NCBI RefSeq assembly: GCF_004795745.1
Contig: NZ_SDGV01000026.1
Location: 1 to 63,296 of the forward strand
Origin: Vagococcus silagei
Lineage (GTDB): Bacteria > Bacillota > Bacilli > Lactobacillales > Vagococcaceae
Length of the DNA stretch: 63,296 bases
Reading direction: 5' to 3'
The stretch's first letter is position 1. Every line of letters begins with the position of its first letter. The notes under the pieces are model-generated. The model made no database searches. It was not told where the DNA came from and saw only the letters and a list, made by a program, of their open reading frames with translations. The position numbers and the translations under genes are program-made. Positions 42,160 to 51,579 of this stretch are shown piece after piece.

Positions 42160-43523
42160 CTATTTTAGAATTACTGATTTCTTTTTATTTGTTTCAATAA
42201 TGCGGTTTCCTTGTTCTGTAAAGTTTCCTAAAGCTTCTTTTGGTGTTTTAGCATCAGTAAAAACTGCTTGCAACTCAGGGAAGAAGGCATTTCTTAATTC
42301 TGCATAACCAGGTGTATTATTTGAGAAGTTAATAACATTTTCAGAATTTTTATTATAGGCTTCTAAATATGGTAACTCACCTGATAATTCTTTAGAGACA
42401 CTTTCTCTGACTGGTAACGTATTTTTTGATGCTTTAACCAATTCAGCGTCTGTTGAATAGAATTTCACAAAATCTTTTGCTGCTGCCATACGTTTTTCAT
42501 CACCAGTATTAAAAACCACTGAACTTGTGACATATGTAAATGAAATTGGATTTTTTTCACCAGGAATATTTGCCAAACGCATATCAAATGGCTCAACTTT
42601 TCCATCTTTCATATCTTTTTGGATGCCTGAGAATAAAACACTGTTTGTAAAGTTAACAGCTGTTTGTTTGTTTTGGAACATTGCATTAACATCATTACTT
42701 GTTAATGACTCAGCACCTTTAGTTGTATAACCATTTTTTCTTAGATCATTAATATAAGTTAATGCTTTTTCACCAGATTCATCATTTAGAACAATTTTTC
42801 CATCTTTATCAAAGAATGGATTATCAAACATTCTCATATATGACATATTCCATGTATCACCTTGATTGTTTTTTGCATATAATCCAAATGGAGCTACATC
42901 AGGATTTTTTTCTTTTAATGTTTTTAAAATAGTTGTGAATTCATCAATACTCCAGTTTGCAATATCATGTTCACCACTAACATATTTTTCTAAACCCGCT
43001 GCTTTAAACATATCTGCATTGTAAGCTAATGTTCCAGGATTATGACCAAATGGGTAGAAGTAAACATTGTCTTTAATTGTGACATTTTCCCAAATCGAGC
43101 TTGGAATATCTTTCTTCGCTTTTTCATCAACAATATCGTCTAAAGGAGCCAATACGCCCATATGCGCATACTCACTTAATGCAAAACTTGAGTCAAAAAA
43201 GACGTCTGGTAATGTTTTAGTTTGCATCGCAACACTTAATTTGTCTGAACGTTGTTCACCTGGAATAACTTGAACTTTAATTTTCACATCAGGATTTTTT
43301 TCATTGTAACGTTTTGCAGCTTCTTTAAAGAAACTATCATAGTCAGCACCTTCTTCAGAAGGATCTTGGACGCCTTTCCATTGTGGTGTTAACCACACTT
43401 CAACTTCACCAGATTTACCTTTTGAATCTGCTTCAGACGCTTTTTCTTGTCCTTTACCACATCCAGTTAACGCTAAACCTGCCACACCTAATACCAATAA
43501 CGAACGAAATACATTTTTTTCAT
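42160..43523 (-). CDS. Sugar ABC transporter substrate-binding lipoprotein, start out of frame
   Basis: The product is a family-1 solute-binding lipoprotein: signal LLVLGVAGLALTGCGKG with the lipobox cysteine, then EVEVWLTPQWKGV, and YAHMGVLAPLDDIV. In a nan operon it should bind sialic acid (SatA-type). GGGGAGAG precedes an ATG at 43523, followed by seven A (43514-43520). In that frame a stop comes after 11 codons. One more A would give MKKNVFRSLLVLG, a normal signal peptide, while the first start in the actual frame is TTG at 43497 and lacks the basic N-terminus. A sequence error, slippage or real frameshift are all possible. Confidence 0.82.
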
Positions 43524-43536
43524 TTTTATCTCTCCC

Positions 43537-44379
43537 CTATTCTTTGACAGCACCAGCTGCAATTCCTTTTGTAAAGTATTTTTGAAACATAATAAATATG
43601 ATAATCATTGGTAATGCAGCAACTGCCGCACCAGCAACTCTTAATCCTATATTTGGATTGATTTCTTGCATTAAACCTGCGACACCAACCGTTAAGGTGT
43701 TCATACCTTTGCTACGTGCCATTAACAGTTGCCAGAGGTAATCATTCCAAAATGTAACAAAATTTAGAATGAATAAGGCACCTATTCCAGGTTTTGCAAT
43801 CGGTAACATCAGTTTCCAAAAAATATACCATTCACTGGCACCATCTAATTTCGCTGATTCCCTAATAGAATCTGGAATGGACTCAAAGAATGATTTCAAC
43901 ATAAAGACACCAAAGCACATTGCTAAGTTTGGAACAATCAGTGATTGATAGGTATCAACCCAGCCAAAAGCAACGACTGTTTTAAAAAGTGGTACAATAA
44001 ACGTTTCTTTCGGAACCATTAAAGATGCGATAAACAATGCATATAATACTTTTTTACCTTTGAAATTCAATTTGGCAAAAGCATAAGCGGCCGCCGATGA
44101 CAAAATCACACTCAGTGTTGTCGTCACGATTGATACAAAGAAACTATTAAACGTCCATTTGAGTGCAGGTTGATTTTGAAAAAGTTCTTTAAAATTACCT
44201 AGATAAAGCGACTTAGGCAAAATATCTGGCGGCATTTTATAAATATCTGCAGACGTCTTAAAGGCATTCGTGATCAACCAGTAAATTGGAAACAGACTTA
44301 GAATCGCGAGAATAATCACAATAATATTGGTAATCAAATCATAGCATTCCATACTCTTTATTTTCTTAACCCAACGCAT
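43537..44379 (-). CDS. Sugar ABC transporter permease (MalG type)
   Basis: The 280-residue membrane protein has six predicted helices and the permease EAA loop ESAKLDGASEWYIFWKLMLP, which contacts the ATPase. It is the second permease of the sialic acid importer, 12 bases after the first. No ATPase gene lies in the operon, so a shared MsmK-type ATPase encoded elsewhere is expected. Confidence 0.9.
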   Translation of the reverse strand: MRWVKKIKSMECYDLITNIIVIILAILSLFPIYWLITNAFKTSADIYKMPPDILPKSLYLGNFKELFQNQPALKWTFNSFFVSIVTTTLSVILSSAAAYAFAKLNFKGKKVLYALFIASLMVPKETFIVPLFKTVVAFGWVDTYQSLIVPNLAMCFGVFMLKSFFESIPDSIRESAKLDGASEWYIFWKLMLPIAKPGIGALFILNFVTFWNDYLWQLLMARSKGMNTLTVGVAGLMQEINPNIGLRVAGAAVAALPMIIIFIMFQKYFTKGIAAGAVKE

Positions 44380-44391
44380 ATTTCCCTCTCC

Positions 44392-45285
44392 TTATTTTTT
44401 ATTTCCAAACGCTCTAAACTGTGGAATGGATAACATTAAAGCAACGATAAACATGATTACACCAACTGCTGCTGCAACGCCGGTATTATTATAAACAAAA
44501 GCATTTTGGTAAAGATAATACATCATTGTGACAGAAGCATTGTTTGGTCCTCCACCTGTCAACAACTGAATCACAACAAAAATTTTCAGAACGGCAATAA
44601 TGTTAATGACAATTAAATATAAAGTTGTGGGTCTAACTAATGGAATTAGAATTTTTGTCATTCTTTGCCACCTCGTCGCGCCATCAATTTGAGCCGCCTC
44701 AAAGTAGTCTTCAGGAATTCCAATCATAGAGGCAATATATAAAATAATCGATTGACCTACATTTCCAACAAACGTTACAAAAATGATAGTTGGCATAACC
44801 CAGGTTACACTCCCAAGGAGATTCACATCTTTAACCCCAGCATTTCCTAAAAGATAACTAATTAAGCCATTTGCTGGATTCAGTAAGAAATTCCACACCA
44901 TACTCATGACAACCATTGAAACCATTACTGGCAAATAGAAACTGCCGCGGATAAACGAGATGTATTTGGATGATTTATCGTAAACAGTTGTGGCGACAAA
45001 CAAACCAAAGACAATTGTTAAAAAGACGATTGCAACTACAAAAAGGACGGTGTTAAAAACAGATCGAATAAAAACTGGATCAGCAAATAATTCTTTATAA
45101 TTATCAAATCCGACAAACAAATCTTCAGTATAAGTTTGACGATACATACTCATTTTGAAACCTTCTAATACCGGATAGACAATAAAGACGACAAACAAAA
45201 TTAATTGTGGTCCCACGAAAAGATAGCCGGTCATTGACTCTTTGATGCTATCTAAGACTTTTTTCTTATCTTTTTTAAGTTCCAA
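44392..45285 (-). CDS. Sugar ABC transporter permease (MalF type)
   Basis: The 297-residue membrane protein has six helices and an EAA loop EAAQIDGATRWQRMTKILIP. It pairs with the following permease. It starts one base after the nanE stop codon, and the order nanE-permease-permease-binding protein matches streptococcal sialic acid loci. Confidence 0.9.
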   Translation of the reverse strand: MELKKDKKKVLDSIKESMTGYLFVGPQLILFVVFIVYPVLEGFKMSMYRQTYTEDLFVGFDNYKELFADPVFIRSVFNTVLFVVAIVFLTIVFGLFVATTVYDKSSKYISFIRGSFYLPVMVSMVVMSMVWNFLLNPANGLISYLLGNAGVKDVNLLGSVTWVMPTIIFVTFVGNVGQSIILYIASMIGIPEDYFEAAQIDGATRWQRMTKILIPLVRPTTLYLIVINIIAVLKIFVVIQLLTGGGPNNASVTMMYYLYQNAFVYNNTGVAAAVGVIMFIVALMLSIPQFRAFGNKK

Positions 45286-45993
45286 CTATGCTCTACTCCT
45301 TTCAACTCCTAATTCAATTTCATCAATAAATCGTTTTGTTATTTCTTGTGGTCTCGTAATAGCCCCACCACAAACAACACTGAAACCTCCTAACTCTAAG
45401 GATTTACGCGCTTTTTCTGGTGTATCTATTTTACCTTCAACAATTACTGGCAATGTTGTTTGCGCAATAATAGCTTTAAGATGTTCAAAATTTTGGTCTG
45501 CGATATTGGCATTCCGAGTACTTTCGGTATAGCCATAAAGTGTCGTTCCAATGAAATCAAATCCTAGTTTTTCTGCATACGCGACATCTTCTAGAGATGC
45601 AGTATCGGCCATAAGCAAAGTGTCAGGATATTCATTTTTAATCGTTGCTACAATCTCTGCTAGTTTCTCACCATTAGGTCTTACTCTTGTCGTAGCATCC
45701 ATCGCAACGATTTCTACTCCCGTCGCACAAACTGCACGAACTTCCTTTAAGGTTGGTGTGATAAAAACGTCACTATCAGGATAAACTTCTTTGATAATAC
45801 CAATTATCGGTAACGAAACGGTATCTTTAATTGCTTGAATATCAACCACTGAATTTGCTCTAATACCAATTGCACCAGCTTCTTTTGCTGCTCGTGCCAT
45901 GCGAGACATGATAAACGAACTATGCAATGGCTCATCCTCTAATGCCTGACAAGAAACAATTAATCCCTTATTAATTTTTTCTTTAATATTCAT
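45286..45993 (-). CDS. nanE: N-acetylmannosamine-6-phosphate 2-epimerase
   Basis: The 235-residue TIM-barrel protein has the NanE signatures: [52 protein letters not shown] and [10 protein letters not shown]-like [13 protein letters not shown]. It converts N-acetylmannosamine-6-phosphate to N-acetylglucosamine-6-phosphate. I chose the ATG at 45993 behind GGAGCG; it overlaps the esterase gene by 11 bases. Confidence 0.93.
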   Translation of the reverse strand: MNIKEKINKGLIVSCQALEDEPLHSSFIMSRMARAAKEAGAIGIRANSVVDIQAIKDTVSLPIIGIIKEVYPDSDVFITPTLKEVRAVCATGVEIVAMDATTRVRPNGEKLAEIVATIKNEYPDTLLMADTASLEDVAYAEKLGFDFIGTTLYGYTESTRNANIADQNFEHLKAIIAQTTLPVIVEGKIDTPEKARKSLELGGFSVVCGGAITRPQEITKRFIDEIELGVERSRA

Positions 45994-46963
45994 CTTTCTT
46001 CGCTCCAATTCTTTCTCCAGTTATCCAATTCATTACTTGATCATTCATAAATACATTTAATGCTTCGTGTCCATACTCTGGTAAAATCATATGCTCTTTA
46101 TTTGTTTTTAAACCATTTATAATCGCATATTGTGTTGATGGTACGCAGATTTCATCTCTTAAACCTGTCACAAGCTTTACGTTACACTCTATAAGGTCAC
46201 TGAAGTTTTTAACGTCAATATAGTCGAATGTGCCCAACATTTTTTCCTTTGTTTCATAAAATGGGTCCACATACTTAAAATATCTGAATAATTCATCATA
46301 CGGTTCACACGTCAACTGCAAATCTAAAACACGACCAAAATCAGCTAAAAATGGATAAATACAAATTATTTGCTTAATTTTTTTGTTCAATGCACCACCT
46401 ACGTATGCTAAGGCACCACCTTGTGAAGCACCATAAGTTATCATTCGCTCTGAATCAATGCCTTCTAATTTTGATACAATTTCAATTAATTGATAAACAT
46501 CTAAATAGATATCTTTAAAAAATAAATTTTGTGGGCCATCAAGCATTCCTCTTATGACTTGTCCCTTGACTGTTGTCCCAGAAAACTGACCATTATCTCT
46601 TGATAAACCGGCTTGTCCTCTAACATCCATTGCAACAACAGCATAACCAGCCAAAATAAATTTAAAATATTCGGACCAATCACTACTTCGACCTTGATAT
46701 CCATGAAAATGAAAAATTACAGGTACTTTAGCTTTTGTCACTGGTCGCAAATATTTGGCATAAACAACTGAGCCATTTGCTGTTGAAAAACGAATATCAA
46801 AACAATCAACGTAATTTGTTTCGAACTCTCTTTTTACTATTTTGTATGAAATATCTTTTGGTAATTTTTCTATTTCACTTGCCCAAAAGGAATCAAAATC
46901 AACTGGTCTAAAACGCTGACCATGATATTTTTCCATTTCTTTTAATGTCATATTATCTAGCAT
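45983..46963 (-). CDS. Acetyl esterase (AXE1 family), probable sialic acid O-acetylesterase
   Basis: The 326-residue alpha/beta hydrolase matches the acetylxylan esterase/cephalosporin C deacetylase family: [13 protein letters not shown] oxyanion region, [12 protein letters not shown] with the nucleophile serine, [13 protein letters not shown] with the aspartate and [10 protein letters not shown] with the histidine. As first gene of a nan operon it probably removes O-acetyl groups from sialic acid so that the lyase can act. The ATG at 46963 has GGGAG upstream. Confidence 0.85.
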   Translation of the reverse strand: MLDNMTLKEMEKYHGQRFRPVDFDSFWASEIEKLPKDISYKIVKREFETNYVDCFDIRFSTANGSVVYAKYLRPVTKAKVPVIFHFHGYQGRSSDWSEYFKFILAGYAVVAMDVRGQAGLSRDNGQFSGTTVKGQVIRGMLDGPQNLFFKDIYLDVYQLIEIVSKLEGIDSERMITYGASQGGALAYVGGALNKKIKQIICIYPFLADFGRVLDLQLTCEPYDELFRYFKYVDPFYETKEKMLGTFDYIDVKNFSDLIECNVKLVTGLRDEICVPSTQYAIINGLKTNKEHMILPEYGHEALNVFMNDQVMNWITGERIGAKKDEY

Positions 46964-46983
46964 TTTTTTATCTCCCTGACTTT

Positions 46984-47058
46984 TGGCATCGCTTTCAAAT
47001 AAAATATACCACATGAAAATAATTTTATCAATACAGTTAATAAGAAAATTGTTTTCTT
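46984..47058 (-). promoter_or_regulatory. Promoter, cre site and RpiR-type palindromes of the nan operon
   Basis: On the minus strand TTGATA (47031-47026) and TATATT (47008-47003) are spaced by 17 bases. TTGAAAGCGATGCCA (46998-46984) fits the CcpA cre consensus at every fixed position and lies over the expected start of transcription. AAGAAAA-TTG-TTTTCTT (47042-47058) is a perfect palindrome just upstream, and GATAAAATTATTTTC between the -35 and -10 is a related imperfect one; both could bind the operon's RpiR protein. Confidence 0.65.
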
Positions 47059-47234
47059 TCAGTTGAGTTTTATTAACTTAAAAACAAACTTATCTAAACA
47101 AAATTGACTAACGACGCTTAGCATACATCCCTACTTTATTCATTTTGAACAAAAAAATCCCAAAACTAACAATGTTAATTGGAATTTTTTCATTTTAATT
47201 ATTTTTGTAGGTTAATGACATTTGAATACACATT

Positions 47235-47489
47235 TTAAACTCGTTTATTGGTAACAGTTTGTGCGTATTGACAATGAACAAATAATGCAATTCTTTCAAT
47301 ATCGAAACGGTCAATTCTAATAGGTGTTCCGAATTGAGAGGCAAATGATAATTTCTCCCATTCAATGCTTACAGCTACTGTTTAATCTAATTCTTCAGCA
47401 ACAGATAGTATCAAATCACTTAATACTTATAATTTATCGATTTCACTTGCAGTGTAGTTAGTATAATGCTCGCCCACTTTTATACTCAC
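47235..47489 (-). pseudogene. Small decayed gene with two stops
   Basis: From a GTG at 47489, behind AAAGGA, the frame reads MSIKVGEHYTNYTASEIDKL, stop, VLSDLILSVAEELD, stop, then TVAVSIEWEKLSFASQFGTP and ends KRV. Composition stays protein-like across both stops, so this is a degraded gene of about 84 codons. The family is unknown. Confidence 0.55.
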
Positions 47490-47564
47490 GTCATCATTCC
47501 TTTCATTTTTATAGTACAAGAAAAATGAAAAATATGATAACAAATTAACTTTAAGCAGACCCGT

Positions 47565-48008
47565 TTACTGACCATTAGGTAAAAAATTAGACAACAACCC
47601 TACCAAAAGAACTGTCAAAGCTTCTGGAGCTGTTGAACTTAAATCAACTTGTCCTTCCATTAATTCAATATACGCATAGCCTAATGCTCCAGTGATCACC
47701 ATGCCAACTTCAACTGAAATTAAACTACCACTAGTACCTACACCAGGTACCATTTTAGCGATTCCACTCGCAATTGATTTTCCAGAATTCATAGCCATAT
47801 AAACGCCTAGCATACCCACAAGAGCAGTTTCATTTTTTTCTTATCAATGTCAGCTCCATAGATTGAGGTTATTTTGGTAACCATCGCTGATTAAGATGCC
47901 ATCATAATCGATGCCTCAACCCCAGAAGTCGGTGTAAATCCAACTCCAAAATCCACGCCCATTGATGCAGTCACAATTTTTACTGATTCATTGTGTTTAA
48001 TTTTTATT
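47565..48008 (-). pseudogene. DUF697-like membrane-associated protein, decayed
   Basis: The frame upstream reads ASMGVDFGVGFTPTSGVEA, then a stop, then AMVTKITSIYGADIDKK. A frameshift near 47830 joins a last open part (VYMAMNSGKSIASGIAKMV, GVGTSGSLISVEVG, GALGYAYIELMEG). This series of glycine-rich hydrophobic stretches is typical of DUF697-type C-terminal domains, often attached to GTPases. Only the C-terminal part remains, cut off by the transposase remnant at about 48020. Confidence 0.6.
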
Positions 48009-48025
48009 GATTGATTATTTAATAG

Positions 48026-48574
48026 ATATGGATTATATGACAACTGGCCTTATAACGAATTAGAAGATACATATAATTGCCAAAAAGATCAAAAAGTTAA
48101 ATTTAAAAATTATTCTACTCGAACAGATAAGAACGGATTTAAAAGAAAACTTAAAATGTATAAATGCGAATCTTATTTAGATTCTCCAGTTAATATTCTG
48201 TGTACTCGTGCCAAAAGCAATAAAAATTGCCTCATTCAAAAAAATGAAACTGGGAATACTTTAAGGCTCGCGCAAGGGAGTTATTACAAGACGACCTGAC
48301 AGGGAAAAGTTATCGTCAGAGAAAAATAGATGTGGAACCAGCGTTCGGAAATCTGAAGGCTAATGTGGCGTTCAATCGATTATCTGTTAGAGGAAAAGAT
48401 AAAGTAACACAAGAACTAGGATTTGTGTTTATGGCACTAAACTTGAGAAAATTAAGAAAGAATAGGAAGGATACTAGCCAAAAAATACGAAAAAACAAGC
48501 ATTCTGAAATGACATTAATCATTTTTGAACGCTTGTTCTATTTTAAGAGACTTTTTGGTCAGCCTCTTCATTAA
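48026..48574 (+). pseudogene. IS1182-type transposase, C-terminal remnant with right end
   Basis: The frame reads LYDNWPYNELEDTYNCQK and KMYKCESYLDSPV, then after a frameshift near 48250 ARARELLQDDLTGKSYRQR, KIDVEPAFGNLKAN and ALNLRKLRK, the usual end of IS1182-family transposases. The N-terminal half is missing. The right terminal repeat (48545-48567, AAGAGACTTTTTGGTCAGC) matches the left end of the related element at 62266-62288 in inverted form. Confidence 0.8.
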
Positions 48575-48704
48575 AACTTATTCGACTATCATGATTTAGT
48601 ATGTATAGAGTTTAAAGAATTTATGAAATTAATTAGTTAGATTTGAACGTAAAAGCTTATATCAGAAATGAAAAATATTATTTTAACACTCATACTTTAA
48701 AGTA

Positions 48705-49892
48705 TTAAAAGATTGCACCAGCAATGATTCCGGCTAAAACTGCAGAAACTATCGAAACTGAAACAATTCCAGCGATAATCATTTTTGACATTAGCTGTGA
48801 ATTAAGATAGGCTGCTTCAGCCTCGTTATTTGTCGCTCCTTTAATGGCTTCGTTGGTAAGGGCATAATTAAAAGGAAATCCAAGGAAACAGTTTAAACCG
48901 ATAGCAATTGACATATAAGATGAATAACCAAGCTTTTTACCAATTGGTACTGTACAAATAAAGATAGCAATTGTTGCTACTGTCATTAATACAACAATCT
49001 GTAAGGCATTAGTTGCAATCATCTTTGGTGTTGCAAAAGCAAATGAGCCCATAAAGCTAGCTAATAGCGCCATAGTCAAAATACCACCTGATTCACTTTT
49101 TACTAGTGGAGAAGTTGATATAAGTCCAAAATGACTAAGAGTAATTCCTAAAAGAACCTGTATGATAGCGTTATTTACCCCTGTTAATTCTTCTAAAATT
49201 ATAGCTACAGTTGCCCATAAAGCAAGTTGAGCAATATAGAATAGTGGAGTCTGATACTGCTTAGGTATTCTATCAATTAATTTTTTTGGTGTCTCCTTTT
49301 CTTCCTTGTCTTCTTTTACTGCTGAAGTTACTACTTCTTGATCGTTGGCACGAAAACCTACAAGCAATCTTTGACATTCTTTCTTCAAAATAAAGGCTGT
49401 TATAGGGAAACCGAAGAAGCCGTGCATAATAAAAATCATCATGGCTAAAATACCTAGTTCAGGTTTTCCAGCGGCTCTTGCAGCTTGATCCATAACTAGG
49501 GCCGCCATACCTCCACCTGTCATAGGAGCAGCTGCAGTAAATCCAATCTCTTTACCAAAGAATATTGTACCTACACCAATTGTTATAGCTACAATTCCGA
49601 CAATTGCACAAAGTACTACCACAACGACTTTCCATTCTTGTTTAATACTTTTAATATCAAACATTGTACCAACATGAATTAAAATAAAAGATATAACAAC
49701 TTGAGAAATCGGTGTGATATGACCAATATCTAAGATATCCTTAGGGAAAATTGTCCAAAATCCAATCAAGAAAATAATTGCAACAATTAACATCTGTGGA
49801 ACTGTCCCTTTTGTTTTACTTGAGACAATTTCTCCAGCAAGCATCGCAAAAGCAACAACTGCAAAACAAAAAGCTGGGGTCCATAAATCCAT
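48705..49892 (-). CDS. GltS-like putative transporter
   Basis: The 395-residue protein has about eleven hydrophobic segments in two halves, with re-entrant-like glycine-rich loops (AAPMTGGGMAALVMDQAA in the first half). This layout resembles sodium/glutamate symporter-type carriers; the exact family is not certain. A charged cytoplasmic loop lies at about 190-215 (KEDKEEKETPKK). It follows an M20 amidohydrolase gene by 68 bases on the same strand, so it likely imports that enzyme's substrate, possibly an N-acylated amino acid. Confidence 0.65.
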   Translation of the reverse strand: MDLWTPAFCFAVVAFAMLAGEIVSSKTKGTVPQMLIVAIIFLIGFWTIFPKDILDIGHITPISQVVISFILIHVGTMFDIKSIKQEWKVVVVVLCAIVGIVAITIGVGTIFFGKEIGFTAAAPMTGGGMAALVMDQAARAAGKPELGILAMMIFIMHGFFGFPITAFILKKECQRLLVGFRANDQEVVTSAVKEDKEEKETPKKLIDRIPKQYQTPLFYIAQLALWATVAIILEELTGVNNAIIQVLLGITLSHFGLISTSPLVKSESGGILTMALLASFMGSFAFATPKMIATNALQIVVLMTVATIAIFICTVPIGKKLGYSSYMSIAIGLNCFLGFPFNYALTNEAIKGATNNEAEAAYLNSQLMSKMIIAGIVSVSIVSAVLAGIIAGAIF

Positions 49893-49960
49893 AATAATTT
49901 CCTCCTTTTTAAATGTGTTGAGCTATTAGTTAATCTCCCACCACGTTGTAAAATAATTTT

Positions 49961-51154
49961 TTAATCATTTAAATATTTATTTACAAAATTTAATGTTGCT
50001 CCCAAACTATAAGGTAAAGCTGCTTCGTCTAAATCAAAGTAATCATTATGATGCTCCGCACCACTGCCTAGATCTTCATTTCTAATCCCGACGAAAGAGA
50101 AAACAGAAGGAGCCACTTTCGCGTAATGAGCAAAAGATTCAGATGCGTACCATTTGACATCAGTTATTAAAGAATTTGGAAATATTTCAGCAACACCATC
50201 TCGAGCAATTGCTGCTAGATTAGCATCATTAACAACAGGTATTGTTGCAATGCGAGTATGTTTAGTGTATTCAATTTGACATTTATGAGCAGCAGCTACT
50301 TTTTCAGCAACATCTTTTATTAGATCAAGCGCCTTTAGCCCCTCGGATACATCAAAATATCTTAGACTCCCCCCGATATGTGCTTTATCTGCAATAACGT
50401 TATTAACTGTACCTGCATGAAATTGTGTAATTCCTAGCGTCACAGTTTTTCCAACATCAAGTTGATTGGCCCAAGCACTTGTAATATTATTTAAAATATT
50501 AGCGCCTGCAAAAAGAGGGTTAATCGATAAGTCTGGTCTCGAGCCATGACCCGATTTTCCAATAACGTTAAAATCAATTTCAACAGCTCCAGCCATTCGT
50601 GGTCCTCCATCTAAACAAATGGTACCTGTATCCATAAATGAGGTTAAATGTGTACCATAAATAGCATCAATATTAAGAGGTTTTAAAGCTTCCACCATAG
50701 CATGGATACCGCTTCCGATTTCTTCGCCTTCTTCAAAGATAAAAATAATTTTTCCTTTTAATTGATCCTTTAAATCAACTAAAACTTTTGCAGCAGCTAA
50801 GGTAACCGCCATGTGGCCATCATGACCGCACATGTGTGATATACCATCATTTTTAGAGTATACAATACGTTCTTGTTTTAAATTGTTCTTTTGCTCCTGG
50901 ATTGGGAGAGCATCAATATCTGTTCTTAATGCAACTGTTTTACCTGGATTTCCAGTATCTAAGATTGCATAAAAACCAGTTCCTTGAACAGGGTGTATTT
51001 CCAAACCAATGCTTGCAATTTCCTTTTTTAGAAGTTCGCTTGTTTTAAATTCTTTAGATGATACTTCAGGATTTTCATGTAGGAAACGACGAGTCTTAAT
51101 TAAATAATCATCCATTTCTTTTGTTTTTTTTATGATATCTTCTTTTGTTATCAT
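49961..51154 (-). CDS. M20-family amidohydrolase (aminoacylase-like)
   Basis: The 397-residue protein has the M20/HipO features: RRFLHENPEVSSKEF, the metal site SHMCGHDGHMAVTLAA, EEGEEIGSGIHAMVE with the catalytic glutamate, a dimerisation domain with SGHGSRPDLSINP, and a late AEHHNDYFDLDE ligand. It should hydrolyse N-acyl amino acids or related amides. It is transcribed with the GltS-like gene; PatB-type lyase and RidA genes lie on the other side of an IS insertion. TAGGAGGGT precedes the ATG. Confidence 0.9.
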   Translation of the reverse strand: MITKEDIIKKTKEMDDYLIKTRRFLHENPEVSSKEFKTSELLKKEIASIGLEIHPVQGTGFYAILDTGNPGKTVALRTDIDALPIQEQKNNLKQERIVYSKNDGISHMCGHDGHMAVTLAAAKVLVDLKDQLKGKIIFIFEEGEEIGSGIHAMVEALKPLNIDAIYGTHLTSFMDTGTICLDGGPRMAGAVEIDFNVIGKSGHGSRPDLSINPLFAGANILNNITSAWANQLDVGKTVTLGITQFHAGTVNNVIADKAHIGGSLRYFDVSEGLKALDLIKDVAEKVAAAHKCQIEYTKHTRIATIPVVNDANLAAIARDGVAEIFPNSLITDVKWYASESFAHYAKVAPSVFSFVGIRNEDLGSGAEHHNDYFDLDEAALPYSLGATLNFVNKYLND

Positions 51155-51579
51155 ATTTTTACCCTCCTAATAGTGTTTTCTTACAATTAACTCTGTGAGA
51201 TTAAATTATTAAAGATGTAATTTTTTCTAATAAAATTTAGATAAAAAAGCGATTTCTTTTCCATCCAAAATGGATAGAATATAAATTATAAAGATTAGAT
51301 TTGGATATTTTATAAAGTTTAATTATTCAATTAAGAATATACCTCCTTTCACTTTCGATATTATTTTATCTTTATAATATTTTTTTATTATCTTGATAAT
51401 AAAATATCATTTCAAAGATGATAAGTCAATAGTTTTTAATAAAAAAGATACTATAAAAAAATATTTGTTTATAATTGTGTCTTTTACAGGAACTGATAAT
51501 GTGTATAGTATATATTTTATTTTTTATAAGGTTAAAAGGCTATTTACAGTTCGATTGAAAAAATAGCGTAAAATATTTT
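51155..51579. other. AT-rich intergenic region upstream of the amidohydrolase
   Basis: This 425-base stretch holds the promoter region of the amidohydrolase genes and the flank of the IS256-type element. The clearest feature is the palindrome TTTTATTATC-TT-GATAATAAAA at 51383-51404, which shares GATAAT/ATTATC half-sites with palindromes before the regulator gene at 53.8 kb. No gene was seen. Confidence 0.45.
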
